From Marinifilaceae bacterium (GTDB lineage Bacteria; Bacteroidota; Bacteroidia; Bacteroidales; Marinifilaceae), in assembly GCA_017936285.1 (NCBI GenBank), contig JAGBFU010000064.1:1-64000 (forward strand): a stretch of 64,000 nucleotides of DNA, written 5' to 3'. The translations under genes were made by a program, and so were the position numbers. Below are positions 25,410 to 35,155 of the stretch, piece by piece. The notes below the pieces were generated by a model. The model had not been told where the DNA came from. It saw only the letters and a program-made list of their open reading frames with translations, and did no database searches. Position 1 is the first letter of the stretch. The number at the start of each line of letters is the position of its first letter.

Positions 25410-25811
25410 ATGATAGATATAGATAAGGTATGGATTACTGAAACGGCAGTGTATATTAGGACTGTTGATGGCAGGGAAGCGTGTGAAAATTTCATGGATT
25501 ATCCACGTTTAAAGTATGCTACGCAATCGCAACGCGAAAATTATACTGTTGATTCATTTGGAATTCATTGGGAAGATATTGATGAGGATTTAAGTTTTGA
25601 AGGTTTTTTTAAAACTAAGAACCCTTCTCAATTATATGAGTTATTTATGTCACATCCCGAGATTAATGCTTCTGCAGTTGCACGCAGAATAGGTATATCA
25701 CAATCTCTATTGGCTCAATATATAAGTGGTAGTAAGCGTCCTTCTAAGGAACGTTTAGAATTAATCAAAGATGAGATTAGATTAATAGGTAAAGAGTTGC
25801 TTTCGATATAG
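25410..25811 (+). CDS. DUF2442 protein with C-terminal HTH (antitoxin-like partner)
   Basis: A 133-residue protein in two parts. Residues about 1-68 (KVWITETAVYIRTVDGRE...LKYATQSQRENYTVDSFGIHWEDIDEDLSFEGF) are a DUF2442 domain. Residues about 85-130 (INASAVARRIGISQSLLAQYISGSKRPSKERLELI) are a Cro/XRE-like helix-turn-helix. The fusion suggests an autoregulating antitoxin or repressor for the DUF4160 neighbour. This is the usual form for many type II antitoxins, but the role here is inferred from domain pairing only. Confidence 0.85.
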   Translation: MIDIDKVWITETAVYIRTVDGREACENFMDYPRLKYATQSQRENYTVDSFGIHWEDIDEDLSFEGFFKTKNPSQLYELFMSHPEINASAVARRIGISQSLLAQYISGSKRPSKERLELIKDEIRLIGKELLSI

Positions 25812-25826
25812 TTTCTACTTTTTTTA

Positions 25827-26321
25827 TTAGATTGTTTTTAGGAGGGTAAGGTATTCGTGTTGGAAGTTGGGGGTGAGGGTGTTGGTGCCGATGGCAGCCT
25901 CGATTTTCTCTTTGCTCCAGAATTTGCCCTCGTCAACTTCGTCGTTGTCAATTGTGAATGTGCCGTATTCCCTGCAGATGAATACGTTTATGAATTCGCG
26001 TTCAGTTTTTGATTCCCAAAGGTAGGTTGCAAGCAGTTCTGCCTTGAATTGTGTCAATCCAAGTTCTTCCATTGTTTCGCGATGAAGAGCAGTGAGTGTG
26101 TCTTCGCCATAGCTGATGTGGCCTCCTACTGCGGTGTCCCAGTATCCCGGTAGCAGTTTTTTGGTCATGCTGCGTTTTTGTAGGAATATTTCGCCTTTGG
26201 CGTTTATCAGATGTAGGTGTACGACAGGGTGGAGTAGTTTGCTTCCGCTGTGGCATTCGCTTCTTGTTGCTTTGCCTATTGTCTCTCCTTTTTCATTTAC
26301 TATTGGCAAAATCTCTTCCAT
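25827..26321 (-). CDS. Nudix hydrolase (isopentenyl-diphosphate isomerase-like subfamily)
   Basis: I take the ATG at 26321 (164 residues, MEEILPIVNEKGETIGKATR); an extension to 26375 would read through the repeat R2 arm and is unlikely. The Nudix box is perfect: G-HISYG-E-DTLTALH-RE-TMEE-L-G-L (Gx5Ex7REUxEExGU). The N-terminal sequence VNEKGETIGKATRSECHSG...HLHLINAKGEIFLQKR resembles YfcD/IDI-type Nudix enzymes that hydrolyse or isomerise nucleoside or isoprenoid diphosphates. The substrate is unknown. It is convergent with the DUF2442 gene. Confidence 0.9.
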   Translation of the reverse strand: MEEILPIVNEKGETIGKATRSECHSGSKLLHPVVHLHLINAKGEIFLQKRSMTKKLLPGYWDTAVGGHISYGEDTLTALHRETMEELGLTQFKAELLATYLWESKTEREFINVFICREYGTFTIDNDEVDEGKFWSKEKIEAAIGTNTLTPNFQHEYLTLLKTI

Positions 26322-26340
26322 TGCTTTTATCTCAGTATTG

Positions 26341-26515
26341 GATATGTGTATATGTTTTACGAGACGGACGCTCACGGCTTAAGTATCTCTACGTCAATTT
26401 ACCTATAAAACAGAACTCGCTGCTTCGCAGCTCAGACAGCAGTTTTATAACGGTAAATTTTCCTTGAATACTAATCGCCTTCCGCTAGTGTCTCTTTAAA
26501 ACATATACACATATC
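26341..26515. repeat. Repeat R2: second copy of the 122-bp core with different inverted arms
   Basis: The core 26367-26488 matches R1 with two substitutions and in the same orientation. The arms are GATATGTGTATATGTTTTA (26341-26359) and its perfect reverse complement at 26497-26515, plus an inner GAGAC/GTCTC pair (26361-26365, 26490-26494). They share no alignment with the R1 arms. It lies in the 305-bp gap between Nudix and gapA genes. Confidence 0.9.
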
Positions 26516-26527
26516 AATCGGGTAAAA

Positions 26528-26555
26528 TGTATGTTTTAAGAGACGGACGCTTACG
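26528..26555. repeat. Fragment of the R2 left end
   Basis: TGTATGTTTTAAGAGACGGA followed by CGCTTACGG nearly repeats the R2 left arm and the first 11 bases of the core (26350-26377), 12 bp beyond the end of R2. The rest of the core is absent. Confidence 0.7.
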
Positions 26556-26575
26556 GTTTTATGTGTGGGGTAAAA

Positions 26576-26603
26576 ATAAGGCTGACCGATTGGCCAGCCT
26601 TAT
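26576..26603 (-). terminator. Terminator downstream of gapA
   Basis: ATAAGGCTG pairs with CAGCCTTAT; on the minus strand the stem is followed by TTTTTA. It lies 24 bp past the gapA stop. Confidence 0.8.
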
Positions 26604-26626
26604 GAGTTTATGACTTAAACGTTAAA

Positions 26627-27643
<1,017 letters not shown>

Positions 27644-27691
27644 TTATCCGTTTAAAAGGTTAATGAATCTATAATCTGTTTTTTTGCAGTC

Positions 27692-27699
27692 CAAAATTA
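27692..27699 (-). promoter_or_regulatory. -7 box (TAATTTTG, minus strand) before gapA
   Basis: CAAAATTA on the plus strand gives TAATTTTG 54 bp upstream of the gapA start. A partial -33 (TTGTGG) lies about 19 bp further upstream. Confidence 0.5.
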
Positions 27700-27793
27700 T
27701 AAAAACTCTTTCTTATCCACAATATTAGCCCCTTTTTTTTTCAAAAAATCAACTCAAACGATTTCAGAAAGTGTAATCATTTGGATAATTCAG

Positions 27794-29236
27794 TTAATTT
27801 TTTCGTATCAAGAGAAGTTTATCTCCTGATTCAAGTTCAAGACTTCCATTGGGAATCAGGAAATCGTTGCCTCGTTTTACAAGCATTACAAGGGTCCCCT
27901 CGGGTAGTTGAATCTCTTTAAGGGTATTGCCGTTGACGAGCATCTCCTCATTTAATACAATATCTTTAAGGTTTGTGTCAATCTCCTCGGGAAGCTCAAC
28001 TCCGAAATCATTGCCCTCTTTCTTCTGCTTGGTTGCCAAACGTAGTTTGCGGGCAACCCAGGGGATTGTAGAACCTTGAATTACAAGCGATAGAATTGTT
28101 ATGAAGAATACTACATTAAAAATCAGGTTAGCTCCCTCAATCTTTGCAACTACTGGGTATGTGGCAAAGATAATAGGTACTGCTCCACGTAATCCCACCC
28201 ACGATACAAAGTGTTTGGAGCGTGCATTCATTTTGCGGAATGGCAGCAGGCATAACCATACGGTTACAGGACGTGCCACAAGAATCATAAATATTCCGAT
28301 TAATGATGCAATAAGTGCAATGCCAAGTAATTCACGTGGATTAACCAAAAGTCCCAGGGCAAGGAACATTATAATTTGGAATAGCCATGTCATTCCATCC
28401 ATGAATGTAGCAATTTCGCGTTTGTTTGTGATTCTTGCATTGCCAACCATAATACCGGCAATATATACTGCCAGGTAGCCGTTTCCATGAATCATATCGC
28501 TTATCGAGAAGATAAAGAATACGAAACTCAGAAGCATAATGGAGTATAGTGATGGATTTGGCAGGGTAATTTTGTTGATTACTATAACAGCCAATTTACC
28601 CAGCAGGAATCCGGCAGCTGCACCGACAATGAATTGTACCAGAAACGAACCTATAATCTCGGCAACACCCAATTCGGACGATTGAATGAATTGGATAAGT
28701 ACAATGGTCAGCATATATGCCATAGGGTCGTTACTACCGCTCTCTAACTCAAGCATTGGGCGTAGATTGTGCTTCAGGTGCATTTTATGTGAACGTAAAA
28801 TGTTGAACACCGATGCCGAGTCGGTAGATGACATTGTTGCTGCTAATAGCAGTGCGGTAGTGAGCGGAAGAGCAATCCCTGAGTTAGGAATGGTTTTGCC
28901 TATCCAGTATATAAACAGACCGGTAAAAAGTGTTGTGAGTACAACTCCTAATGTGGAGAGGATAATTCCCTGCGACATAACGGGTCTGATCTCGTTGTAT
29001 TTGGTGTCCATCCCTCCTGAAAATAGGATAATTCCCAGGGCAATCATTCCTATAAATTGGGCATCCTCAACGTTGTTGAATTGTAATCCAAAACCGTCGC
29101 TTCCAAATATCATTCCTACCACTAAGAAGATAAGAAGGGTGGGCATTCCGAATTTATATCCCGTTCTGCTGACTGTTATACTTACGAAAAGAAGTATCGA
29201 AAAGATTAAAAGACTATTCTCGGCTGTAAATATCAT
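27794..29236 (-). CDS. Potassium/proton antiporter (CPA1 family, CvrA/NhaP2-like)
   Basis: A 480-residue membrane protein. The first about 390 residues hold around 12 hydrophobic segments of the Na+/H+ exchanger fold. Conserved blocks include LGIILFSGGMDTKYNEIRPV, the MSSTDSASVFNIL motif, LELESGSNDPMAYMLT (the ion-site ND) and SWVGLRGAVPIIFATYP. The C-terminus (about 410-480) is a TrkA-C/RCK-like domain (NEEMLVNGNTLKEIQLPEGTLVMLVKRG). CvrA/NhaP2 proteins with this domain exchange K+ for H+. Ion choice here is inferred from architecture. Confidence 0.92.
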   Translation of the reverse strand: MIFTAENSLLIFSILLFVSITVSRTGYKFGMPTLLIFLVVGMIFGSDGFGLQFNNVEDAQFIGMIALGIILFSGGMDTKYNEIRPVMSQGIILSTLGVVLTTLFTGLFIYWIGKTIPNSGIALPLTTALLLAATMSSTDSASVFNILRSHKMHLKHNLRPMLELESGSNDPMAYMLTIVLIQFIQSSELGVAEIIGSFLVQFIVGAAAGFLLGKLAVIVINKITLPNPSLYSIMLLSFVFFIFSISDMIHGNGYLAVYIAGIMVGNARITNKREIATFMDGMTWLFQIIMFLALGLLVNPRELLGIALIASLIGIFMILVARPVTVWLCLLPFRKMNARSKHFVSWVGLRGAVPIIFATYPVVAKIEGANLIFNVVFFITILSLVIQGSTIPWVARKLRLATKQKKEGNDFGVELPEEIDTNLKDIVLNEEMLVNGNTLKEIQLPEGTLVMLVKRGNDFLIPNGSLELESGDKLLLIRKN

Positions 29237-29383
29237 AATATGTTGTTTTTAGGTGTTTGCTTTAATAAGTTGCAAAGGTACTGTTTTTTTACGCAAATTT
29301 TATAAATTTGTACTATTGCTTATGATATTATCTAAACAGATTGTAAGCAAATATTTTATACATAATAAACGTATCAAACGGGG

Positions 29384-30493
29384 ATGTCAATGTTGCGATT
29401 ATTAATATTTTTTAATCTATTAGTTGTATGTGGATGCGCTGATTTTCAAATAAATGAGGGTGAGCGTAGAAGAGTCACTTTCCCATCTTCACAGGAGGAG
29501 CGGATTTCTGAGATGACAATTGTTTTTGGGGGCGATTATATGCAGCACTCTCCGCAGTTGAATGGGGCTTTGTTGGCTGCAGGTGGTTATGATTTTACTC
29601 CGACTCTCAGATATATGGATTCTTTGTGGAGTAGTGCCGATTTTGTCGCTTTGAATTTTGAAACAACAGTTGGCGATGCTCTATACACGGGGTATCCGAC
29701 ATTTAAATCTCCAGTAGAGTGTATGTCGGCTTTGAAAGAGTGTGGTGTGGATATCATATTTACAGCGAATAATCACTGTTGTGACGGAGGGGGACGAGGC
29801 CTCGTCCGAACCATAGATTGTGCAGATTCATTAGGCTTGCTACATTTGGGAACGTATAAGGATAGTGTCGGGTATGCAAATAACAGAGTTGTGTATATTG
29901 AGAAAGATGATATAAGGGTGGCTCTGTTGAACTATACTTATGGGACTAATGGAATTCCAGTCCCAAGAGGGCGTGTTGTAAATATGATTGATACTATGGT
30001 GATAAAGCAGGATCTGGAGCTGGCAAGCGAGGCTGATGTCAGAGTTGTCTCAATTCACTGGGGAGATGAGTATCAGCGCATGCCGAATAGTAATCAACGC
30101 AGGTTGGGGGCGAGGTTGCACGATTGGGGTGCAGATGTGATTGTCGGAACGCATCCACATGTCGTTCAGCCGGCGGAGATATTCCGGAGTGATGATGGCA
30201 ATGCGATTGATGGTGTATTATTCTATTCATTGGGTAATTTTATCTCAAATCAACGTGATAGGTATCGTGACGGAGGCCTGAATGTAAAGTTATACATAGG
30301 TAAAGGGGGAGATGGAGAGATATTTTTAGGTGTCGAGAGTGTACCGGTGTGGGTATATAAGTATTACGATAGTGGTGCATATAGATATTCGGTTGTGCCA
30401 TCGTATATGGATGGGCGTGTTGAGATGTCTCATTGGAATCAAAATATCTATAAATGTAGTTTGAGAGATAACGAATTGCACATTCTTAATTAA
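29384..30493 (+). CDS. CapA family lipoprotein (PGA_cap metallophosphatase-like)
   Basis: A 369-residue lipoprotein with lipobox VVCGC near residue 18. The domain has the family blocks FGGDYMQHSPQ (metal-binding GD), FVALNFETTVG, FTANNHCCDGGGRGLVRTID (NH motif) and VVSIHWGDEY followed by VIVGTHPHVVQPAEIF (GxHPH motif). CapA/PgsA proteins belong to the calcineurin-like fold and are best known from poly-gamma-glutamate capsule synthesis; without capB/C neighbours that role cannot be assumed here. A 16-bp perfect palindrome lies inside the gene at 29792-29807. Confidence 0.88.
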   Translation: MSMLRLLIFFNLLVVCGCADFQINEGERRRVTFPSSQEERISEMTIVFGGDYMQHSPQLNGALLAAGGYDFTPTLRYMDSLWSSADFVALNFETTVGDALYTGYPTFKSPVECMSALKECGVDIIFTANNHCCDGGGRGLVRTIDCADSLGLLHLGTYKDSVGYANNRVVYIEKDDIRVALLNYTYGTNGIPVPRGRVVNMIDTMVIKQDLELASEADVRVVSIHWGDEYQRMPNSNQRRLGARLHDWGADVIVGTHPHVVQPAEIFRSDDGNAIDGVLFYSLGNFISNQRDRYRDGGLNVKLYIGKGGDGEIFLGVESVPVWVYKYYDSGAYRYSVVPSYMDGRVEMSHWNQNIYKCSLRDNELHILN

Positions 30494-30507
30494 TTTGTGT
30501 AATTTTT

Positions 30508-30539
30508 ATTGCGAGGTTCTATTTTTTTATATATCTTTG
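30508..30539 (+). promoter_or_regulatory. Promoter of the acyl-CoA synthetase gene
   Basis: ATTG (30508-30511), a 20-bp spacer, and TATCTTTG (30532-30539), which fits TAnnTTTG, 26 bp before the ATG. Confidence 0.6.
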
Positions 30540-30565
30540 CCACGCGAAAATGAATAATGTAAAAT

Positions 30566-32209
30566 ATGAGTGAAAGTTTTGTAAAACGAGTTGAAGAGGT
30601 AATTGTTAAAAGATGGGATTCTGAAGTCCTTAGTAATTACCGTGGAGTTACATATGCATACCGCGATGTAGCAAGAAAGATTGCAAAGTTGCATATACTA
30701 TTCGAGGAGAGTGGTATTCAGAAAGGCGATAAGGTTGCTCTTTGCGGAAGAAATTCAGCGGAGTGGGGAGTGTTGTTTATGGGAACATTGACCTATGGCG
30801 CTGTTGCTGTTCCTATCTTGAACGATTTTACTCCTGAGATTGTTCACAATATTGTAAACCACTCTGAGGCTAAGTTGCTTTGTGCCGGTGATGGAACATG
30901 GGATCATCTTGATTTTGCTGCAATGCCCAATATCATAGGTGCGTTGAGAATTGAGGATTTCTCAATCAGAGAGTCTCGTTCTGAGGCTTTGATAGCAACT
31001 CGTGCTACATTGAACGAAAAGTTTGGAAAACGTTATCCTGAGAGATTTACTGCTAAGGATGTATGTTACGAGGCTGAGTCATCGGTTGATGCTTTGGCGA
31101 TGATTAATTATACATCAGGTTCTACCGGTTTGTCTAAGGGTGTTATGCTTACCTATTCAAGTATGTTGGGTAATCTTGACTTTGCTATTGAGGCGTTGGG
31201 CAAGCATCCGGGTAAGACATTGGTATCGATGTTGCCAATGGCTCATATGTATGGTTTGGCTTTTGAGTTTATTTACGAGTTTATAACCGGAATTCACATC
31301 TATTTTCTGACAAAGGTTCCATCTCCACAGATTATTGCTGATGCATTGGCGAATGTTAAGCCTGCAATTGTGATTGCAGTACCTTTGATTATCGAGAAGA
31401 TTGTGCGTAAAAAGGTATTCCCAATGCTTGAGAAACCTCACATGAAGGTTTTGATGAGCATCCCATTGGTAAATGATAAGATTCGTGAAACAATTCGTGA
31501 GAAGTTACTTGCAGCCTTTGGTGGTAATGTGATAGAGGTCGTTATAGGTGGAGCTGCCTTGAATAAGGATGTAGAGAACTTCCTGAGATCAATTAATTTC
31601 CCATATACTGTTGGATACGGAATGACCGAGTGTGGCCCTATCCTGGCTTACGACTGGTGGGAGACATTCAAGCCGGGCTCTTGTGGTAAGGCGGCTTTGG
31701 GTATGACTTTGAAGATTGATTCAGCAGATCCCGAGAATATTGTTGGAGAGATTTGTGCGAAGGGACCGAATGTAATGCAGGGATACTTCAAGAATGAGGA
31801 GGCTACTGCCGAGGCTATCGATAGTGATGGCTGGTTGCATACCGGAGATTTGGGAGTTATTGATAAGGATGGTTATCTGTTTATTCGTGGAAGAATCAAG
31901 AATATGCTTCTTGGTCCAAGCGGACAGAACATCTATCCAGAGGAGATTGAGGATAAGTTGAATAACTTGCTTTACGTTGGAGAGTCAGTAGTTGTTGATC
32001 GCGGTGGTCGTTTGGTGGCATTGGTTTATCCTGATATGGAGCAGGTCGAGGCAAATCCTGTTGAGGATTTACAAGCAGCGATTACTGCAGATGTAAAAGT
32101 GTTGAACAAGGAGTTGCCTGGATATAGCCAGATTAGTGCCGTTGAGGTTCGTGATACCGAGTTTGAAAAGACACCTAAAAAGAGCATTAAACGCTACTTG
32201 TATAAGTAG
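30566..32209 (+). CDS. AMP-binding long-chain acyl-CoA synthetase-like enzyme
   Basis: A 547-residue adenylate-forming enzyme expected to activate a carboxylic acid (probably a fatty acid) with ATP and CoA. Signatures are NYTSGSTGLSKGVMLTYSS (P-loop-like A3), GYGMTECGPI (A5), WLHTGDLGVIDKDGYLFIRGRIKNM (A7/A8) and the catalytic lysine region KKSIKRYLYK (A10) at the C-terminus. It has no signal peptide, so it is cytoplasmic. The substrate cannot be told from sequence alone. A strong terminator follows at 32241-32264. Confidence 0.9.
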   Translation: MSESFVKRVEEVIVKRWDSEVLSNYRGVTYAYRDVARKIAKLHILFEESGIQKGDKVALCGRNSAEWGVLFMGTLTYGAVAVPILNDFTPEIVHNIVNHSEAKLLCAGDGTWDHLDFAAMPNIIGALRIEDFSIRESRSEALIATRATLNEKFGKRYPERFTAKDVCYEAESSVDALAMINYTSGSTGLSKGVMLTYSSMLGNLDFAIEALGKHPGKTLVSMLPMAHMYGLAFEFIYEFITGIHIYFLTKVPSPQIIADALANVKPAIVIAVPLIIEKIVRKKVFPMLEKPHMKVLMSIPLVNDKIRETIREKLLAAFGGNVIEVVIGGAALNKDVENFLRSINFPYTVGYGMTECGPILAYDWWETFKPGSCGKAALGMTLKIDSADPENIVGEICAKGPNVMQGYFKNEEATAEAIDSDGWLHTGDLGVIDKDGYLFIRGRIKNMLLGPSGQNIYPEEIEDKLNNLLYVGESVVVDRGGRLVALVYPDMEQVEANPVEDLQAAITADVKVLNKELPGYSQISAVEVRDTEFEKTPKKSIKRYLYK

Positions 32210-32240
32210 AAGTTTGATAGTTTGTTTCCATATTCTTTGG

Positions 32241-32264
32241 AGAGAGCGGCTTTGTTCGCTCTCT
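32241..32264 (+). terminator. Terminator after the acyl-CoA synthetase gene
   Basis: AGAGAGCG (32241-32248) pairs with CGCTCTCT (32257-32264), followed by eight T. Confidence 0.9.
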
Positions 32265-32304
32265 TTTTTTTAATCTTGTGATTATATTGTGTTGAATATT
32301 TTTA

Positions 32305-32312
32305 TAATTTTG
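32305..32312 (+). promoter_or_regulatory. -7 box (TAATTTTG) before the alkaline phosphatase gene
   Basis: A perfect TAnnTTTG 48 bp before the ATG at 32361. No TTTG -33 at proper spacing and no evident Pho-box were seen. Confidence 0.5.
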
Positions 32313-32360
32313 ACTTTCGGTATTGTAACCCCGAAATGAGTTTGTAAAAAAATCACAATA

Positions 32361-33785
32361 ATGAAAAAGACATTTTTATCAATTTTGCTGATGGTCGCCT
32401 GTGTGGCTGCTTTCGGTGCAACTCCTAAGAAGAGTGCAAAGGCAAAAGATGCCAAGTATGTTATCTATTTCATCTGTGATGGAATGGGAATGAACCAGGT
32501 GAATGGTGCGGAAATGTATTTGGCTGAGTTAGAGGGACGTATTGGTATTACTCCTTTGAATTTTACCCTTTTCCCGTCATTTGGTTATGCAACAACTTTC
32601 TCTGCTACAAACGGAGTTACCGACTCTGCTGCGTCGGGTACGGCTCTGGCTACAGGTAAGAAGACCAAAAACAGCCGTTTGGGTGTAAATGTTGATGCGA
32701 GCGAGCCATTGTATAGTGTGGCTAAAGAGGCAAAAGCAAGCGGTAAGAGTGTAGGAATTGCAACAACTGTTAGTGTTGATCATGCAACTCCTGGAGCGTT
32801 CTATGCTACACAACCTGATAGAAATATGTATTATGAGATTGCTCTTCAGATTCCTGAGTCTCAGTTTGACTTTTTCGGAGGTTCAGGCTTCTTGCAGCCA
32901 CGTAAACGTGGAGTTGAGAAGAGTATCTATGATGTTTTCGCCGAGAGCGGTTATACCGTTGCTTACGGATATGACGAGGCTAAGGCTATGGTTGATGCCA
33001 AGACCGATAATTTGATTGTTGTTAGCAAGAAGGGTAAGGCTCAGGATGCTCTTCCAATGGCTATCGACCGTGCAGAGGATGATTTGAGAATGGATCAGAT
33101 TACCGATTTGGCTATTGAGTCTTTGAAGGATGATAAGGATGGTTTCTTCCTGATGGTTGAGTGCGGAATGATTGACTGGGCAGGACATAGCAATGATGCA
33201 TCTACATGTTTTAAGGAGGTTATTGACTTCCAGCGTTCTGTGGATGTTGCCTTGAAGTTCTATGAAGAGCATCCCGATGAGACTTTGATTGTAATCACTG
33301 CAGACCACGAGACCGGAGGTTTGGGATTGGGTGCAGGCCCGTATGAGTTGCAACTTAAGCACCTGGAGCACCAGAAGTGTTCAAAGAATGAGTTGACTGC
33401 GAGAATAGCTCAATATACCGAAGGTAAGGCTAAAGAGGAGATTACATGGGATTATATCAAGCCATTTATCAGCGAGCAGGTTGGATTGTTTACCAAGGTT
33501 CCTGTGCCTCCTTACTATGAGCAGGAGTTGATCAGAACATTTGAGCGCTCTTTCGGCCCAAATGTTGAGAATGTAAAATCTATGTATAGCGCAGCTAACC
33601 CATTGGCAAGCAATGCTATTGATATTCTTAACAGAATTGCTTTGGTCTCTTGGGGTAGTGGAGGTCACTCAGCAGCTTATGTTCCTGTATATGCTATTGG
33701 TGCCAACTGTCAGTTATTTGAGGGCAAGACCGATAATGCAGAGATTCCCGGTAAGCTGGCTCAGGCTATGGGCGTAGAGTTTTAA
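32361..33785 (+). CDS. Secreted alkaline phosphatase
   Basis: A 474-residue periplasmic metal-dependent phosphomonoesterase. It has a signal peptide at 1-20 (ending FGA). Asp40 in FICDGMGMNQ is the first metal ligand. Ser89 in GVTDSAASGTALATG is the nucleophile. The blocks DHATPGAFYA, MVECGMIDWAGHSND and ITADHETGGLGLG supply further Zn/Mg ligands, and a late His lies in GGHSAAYVPV. It converges on tilS, and the two 3' ends overlap by 20 bp with no terminator between them. Confidence 0.95.
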   Translation: MKKTFLSILLMVACVAAFGATPKKSAKAKDAKYVIYFICDGMGMNQVNGAEMYLAELEGRIGITPLNFTLFPSFGYATTFSATNGVTDSAASGTALATGKKTKNSRLGVNVDASEPLYSVAKEAKASGKSVGIATTVSVDHATPGAFYATQPDRNMYYEIALQIPESQFDFFGGSGFLQPRKRGVEKSIYDVFAESGYTVAYGYDEAKAMVDAKTDNLIVVSKKGKAQDALPMAIDRAEDDLRMDQITDLAIESLKDDKDGFFLMVECGMIDWAGHSNDASTCFKEVIDFQRSVDVALKFYEEHPDETLIVITADHETGGLGLGAGPYELQLKHLEHQKCSKNELTARIAQYTEGKAKEEITWDYIKPFISEQVGLFTKVPVPPYYEQELIRTFERSFGPNVENVKSMYSAANPLASNAIDILNRIALVSWGSGGHSAAYVPVYAIGANCQLFEGKTDNAEIPGKLAQAMGVEF

Positions 33786-35133
33786 CGATAAGTACTCTTT
33801 GTGTTTGAGTAGTTACTCTTAACTCTTCGCAAGCTCTTAAACCGATAATCCAAATAATCCCGTTGCTATCGCATAGTAGCGGGATTTTTTCACGCTCATA
33901 ACTATTGATTTTTGCATCGTTTAGAATGTCGCTGACAAGTTTTGAGCGTCCCTTCATTCCAAATGGTTTTATTCTATCTCCATTTTGAATGTTTCTGATT
34001 TTCAACGGAAATTTTATTTTGTCCAGATCAAAGTAGGCGTGTGTGGACTCTTTTATAATTTCGTTAGTGGTGATAGAGCCATTGTGAATATGAAACTCCA
34101 ATGAGCCTACGGCAGTTGTAATGCTATGTTGCAACTCCTGTTCAGATTCAATGGTGATTTCAGGAACCTCGGTTGGGGTATTCAGGGTGATGTATACTCC
34201 GTTTCGTTCAAATAGAATTCTGTATCGGGATGCGGTTAGTTGCTTGCCAGGCTTTCTCTCCTTGCATAACTCCATAAAACTGCCAATCTGCTCTTCGTTA
34301 AATCCCAATGGTGCAAGAATTTCGTATGCAATGGTGATGGGCGAGGCCTCGCTCATCAATCTCACGATATCCATTTTAATCTCGGTGCAACTGATTCCCA
34401 GTTCGCCTATCGGCGCAGGCAAAATGGCTTTTATGGCACTTTGAATAGCTCTGCGATATATTGCCTCAATTCCCTGCATTCTGCTTGCATTCCTGCAGAG
34501 TGTTTCGGTTACTGCAGGGTTGATTTTTTTTAAAATGGGAAAAACACTGTTACGAAGAGTGTTGCGTTTAGCTATATTCCGACTGTTTGTACTATCTTCG
34601 CAATGTGGAATACTATTTGATTCAAGGTATTCAAGTAGCTCTTTATGACTGAATTGAAGAAGAGGACGCAGTATATTGCCACTCTTTTCACGAATACCGC
34701 AAAGTCCTAAAATTCCGGTACCTCGGATCTGGTTTAACAGGATGGTTTCGGCAACATCATCGGCGTTGTGTGCAATTAGCAGTATGCCATTTTCTCCACA
34801 CTCTTTAGCAAACCAATCGTAGCGTAAATCGCGGGCAGCCATCTCAATGCTGACTCCATTTTGAGTGGCGTAGTCAGTGGTGTTGCACTCATGAATGCGG
34901 TATGCAATTCCATGCTCTTTGCAGAATGTCTCGACAAAGTGCTGATCTTCGTTGCTCTCCTCGCCGCGAAGGTGGAAATTTACATGGAGCACAGTGGGGT
35001 GGAGTCCCAGATTATACAGCGCGGTGAGTAGGGCCATGGAGTCGGCACCTCCGCTGACTCCTGCAAAAAGGGGCTTTTCGTTACAATCGTATTTTGTAAG
35101 AAACTCTTTGATATGACTCTCGATATGCTTCAT
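33766..35133 (-). CDS. tilS: tRNA(Ile)-lysidine synthetase
   Basis: A 455-residue enzyme that converts the wobble C34 of tRNA-Ile(CAU) to lysidine, switching its identity from Met to Ile. The N-terminal PP-loop is FAGVSGGADSMALLTAL, followed by the HNADDVAETILLNQIRGTG block and the C-terminal TilS substrate-binding domain (about 370-450, including KSTHAYFDLDKIKFPLKIR and DRIKPFGMKGRSKLVSD). The stop lies within the 3' end of the convergent phosphatase gene. The ABC-F gene lies 22 bp upstream on the same strand. Confidence 0.95.
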   Translation of the reverse strand: MKHIESHIKEFLTKYDCNEKPLFAGVSGGADSMALLTALYNLGLHPTVLHVNFHLRGEESNEDQHFVETFCKEHGIAYRIHECNTTDYATQNGVSIEMAARDLRYDWFAKECGENGILLIAHNADDVAETILLNQIRGTGILGLCGIREKSGNILRPLLQFSHKELLEYLESNSIPHCEDSTNSRNIAKRNTLRNSVFPILKKINPAVTETLCRNASRMQGIEAIYRRAIQSAIKAILPAPIGELGISCTEIKMDIVRLMSEASPITIAYEILAPLGFNEEQIGSFMELCKERKPGKQLTASRYRILFERNGVYITLNTPTEVPEITIESEQELQHSITTAVGSLEFHIHNGSITTNEIIKESTHAYFDLDKIKFPLKIRNIQNGDRIKPFGMKGRSKLVSDILNDAKINSYEREKIPLLCDSNGIIWIIGLRACEELRVTTQTQRVLIVKTLRP

Positions 35134-35155
35134 TACGCTCTATTTTCCTGTTGTT

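Noticed and set aside
26322-26375. N-terminal extension of the Nudix protein
   Set aside because: It would be translated from the copy-specific arm of repeat R2; the ATG at 26321 begins the conserved sequence.
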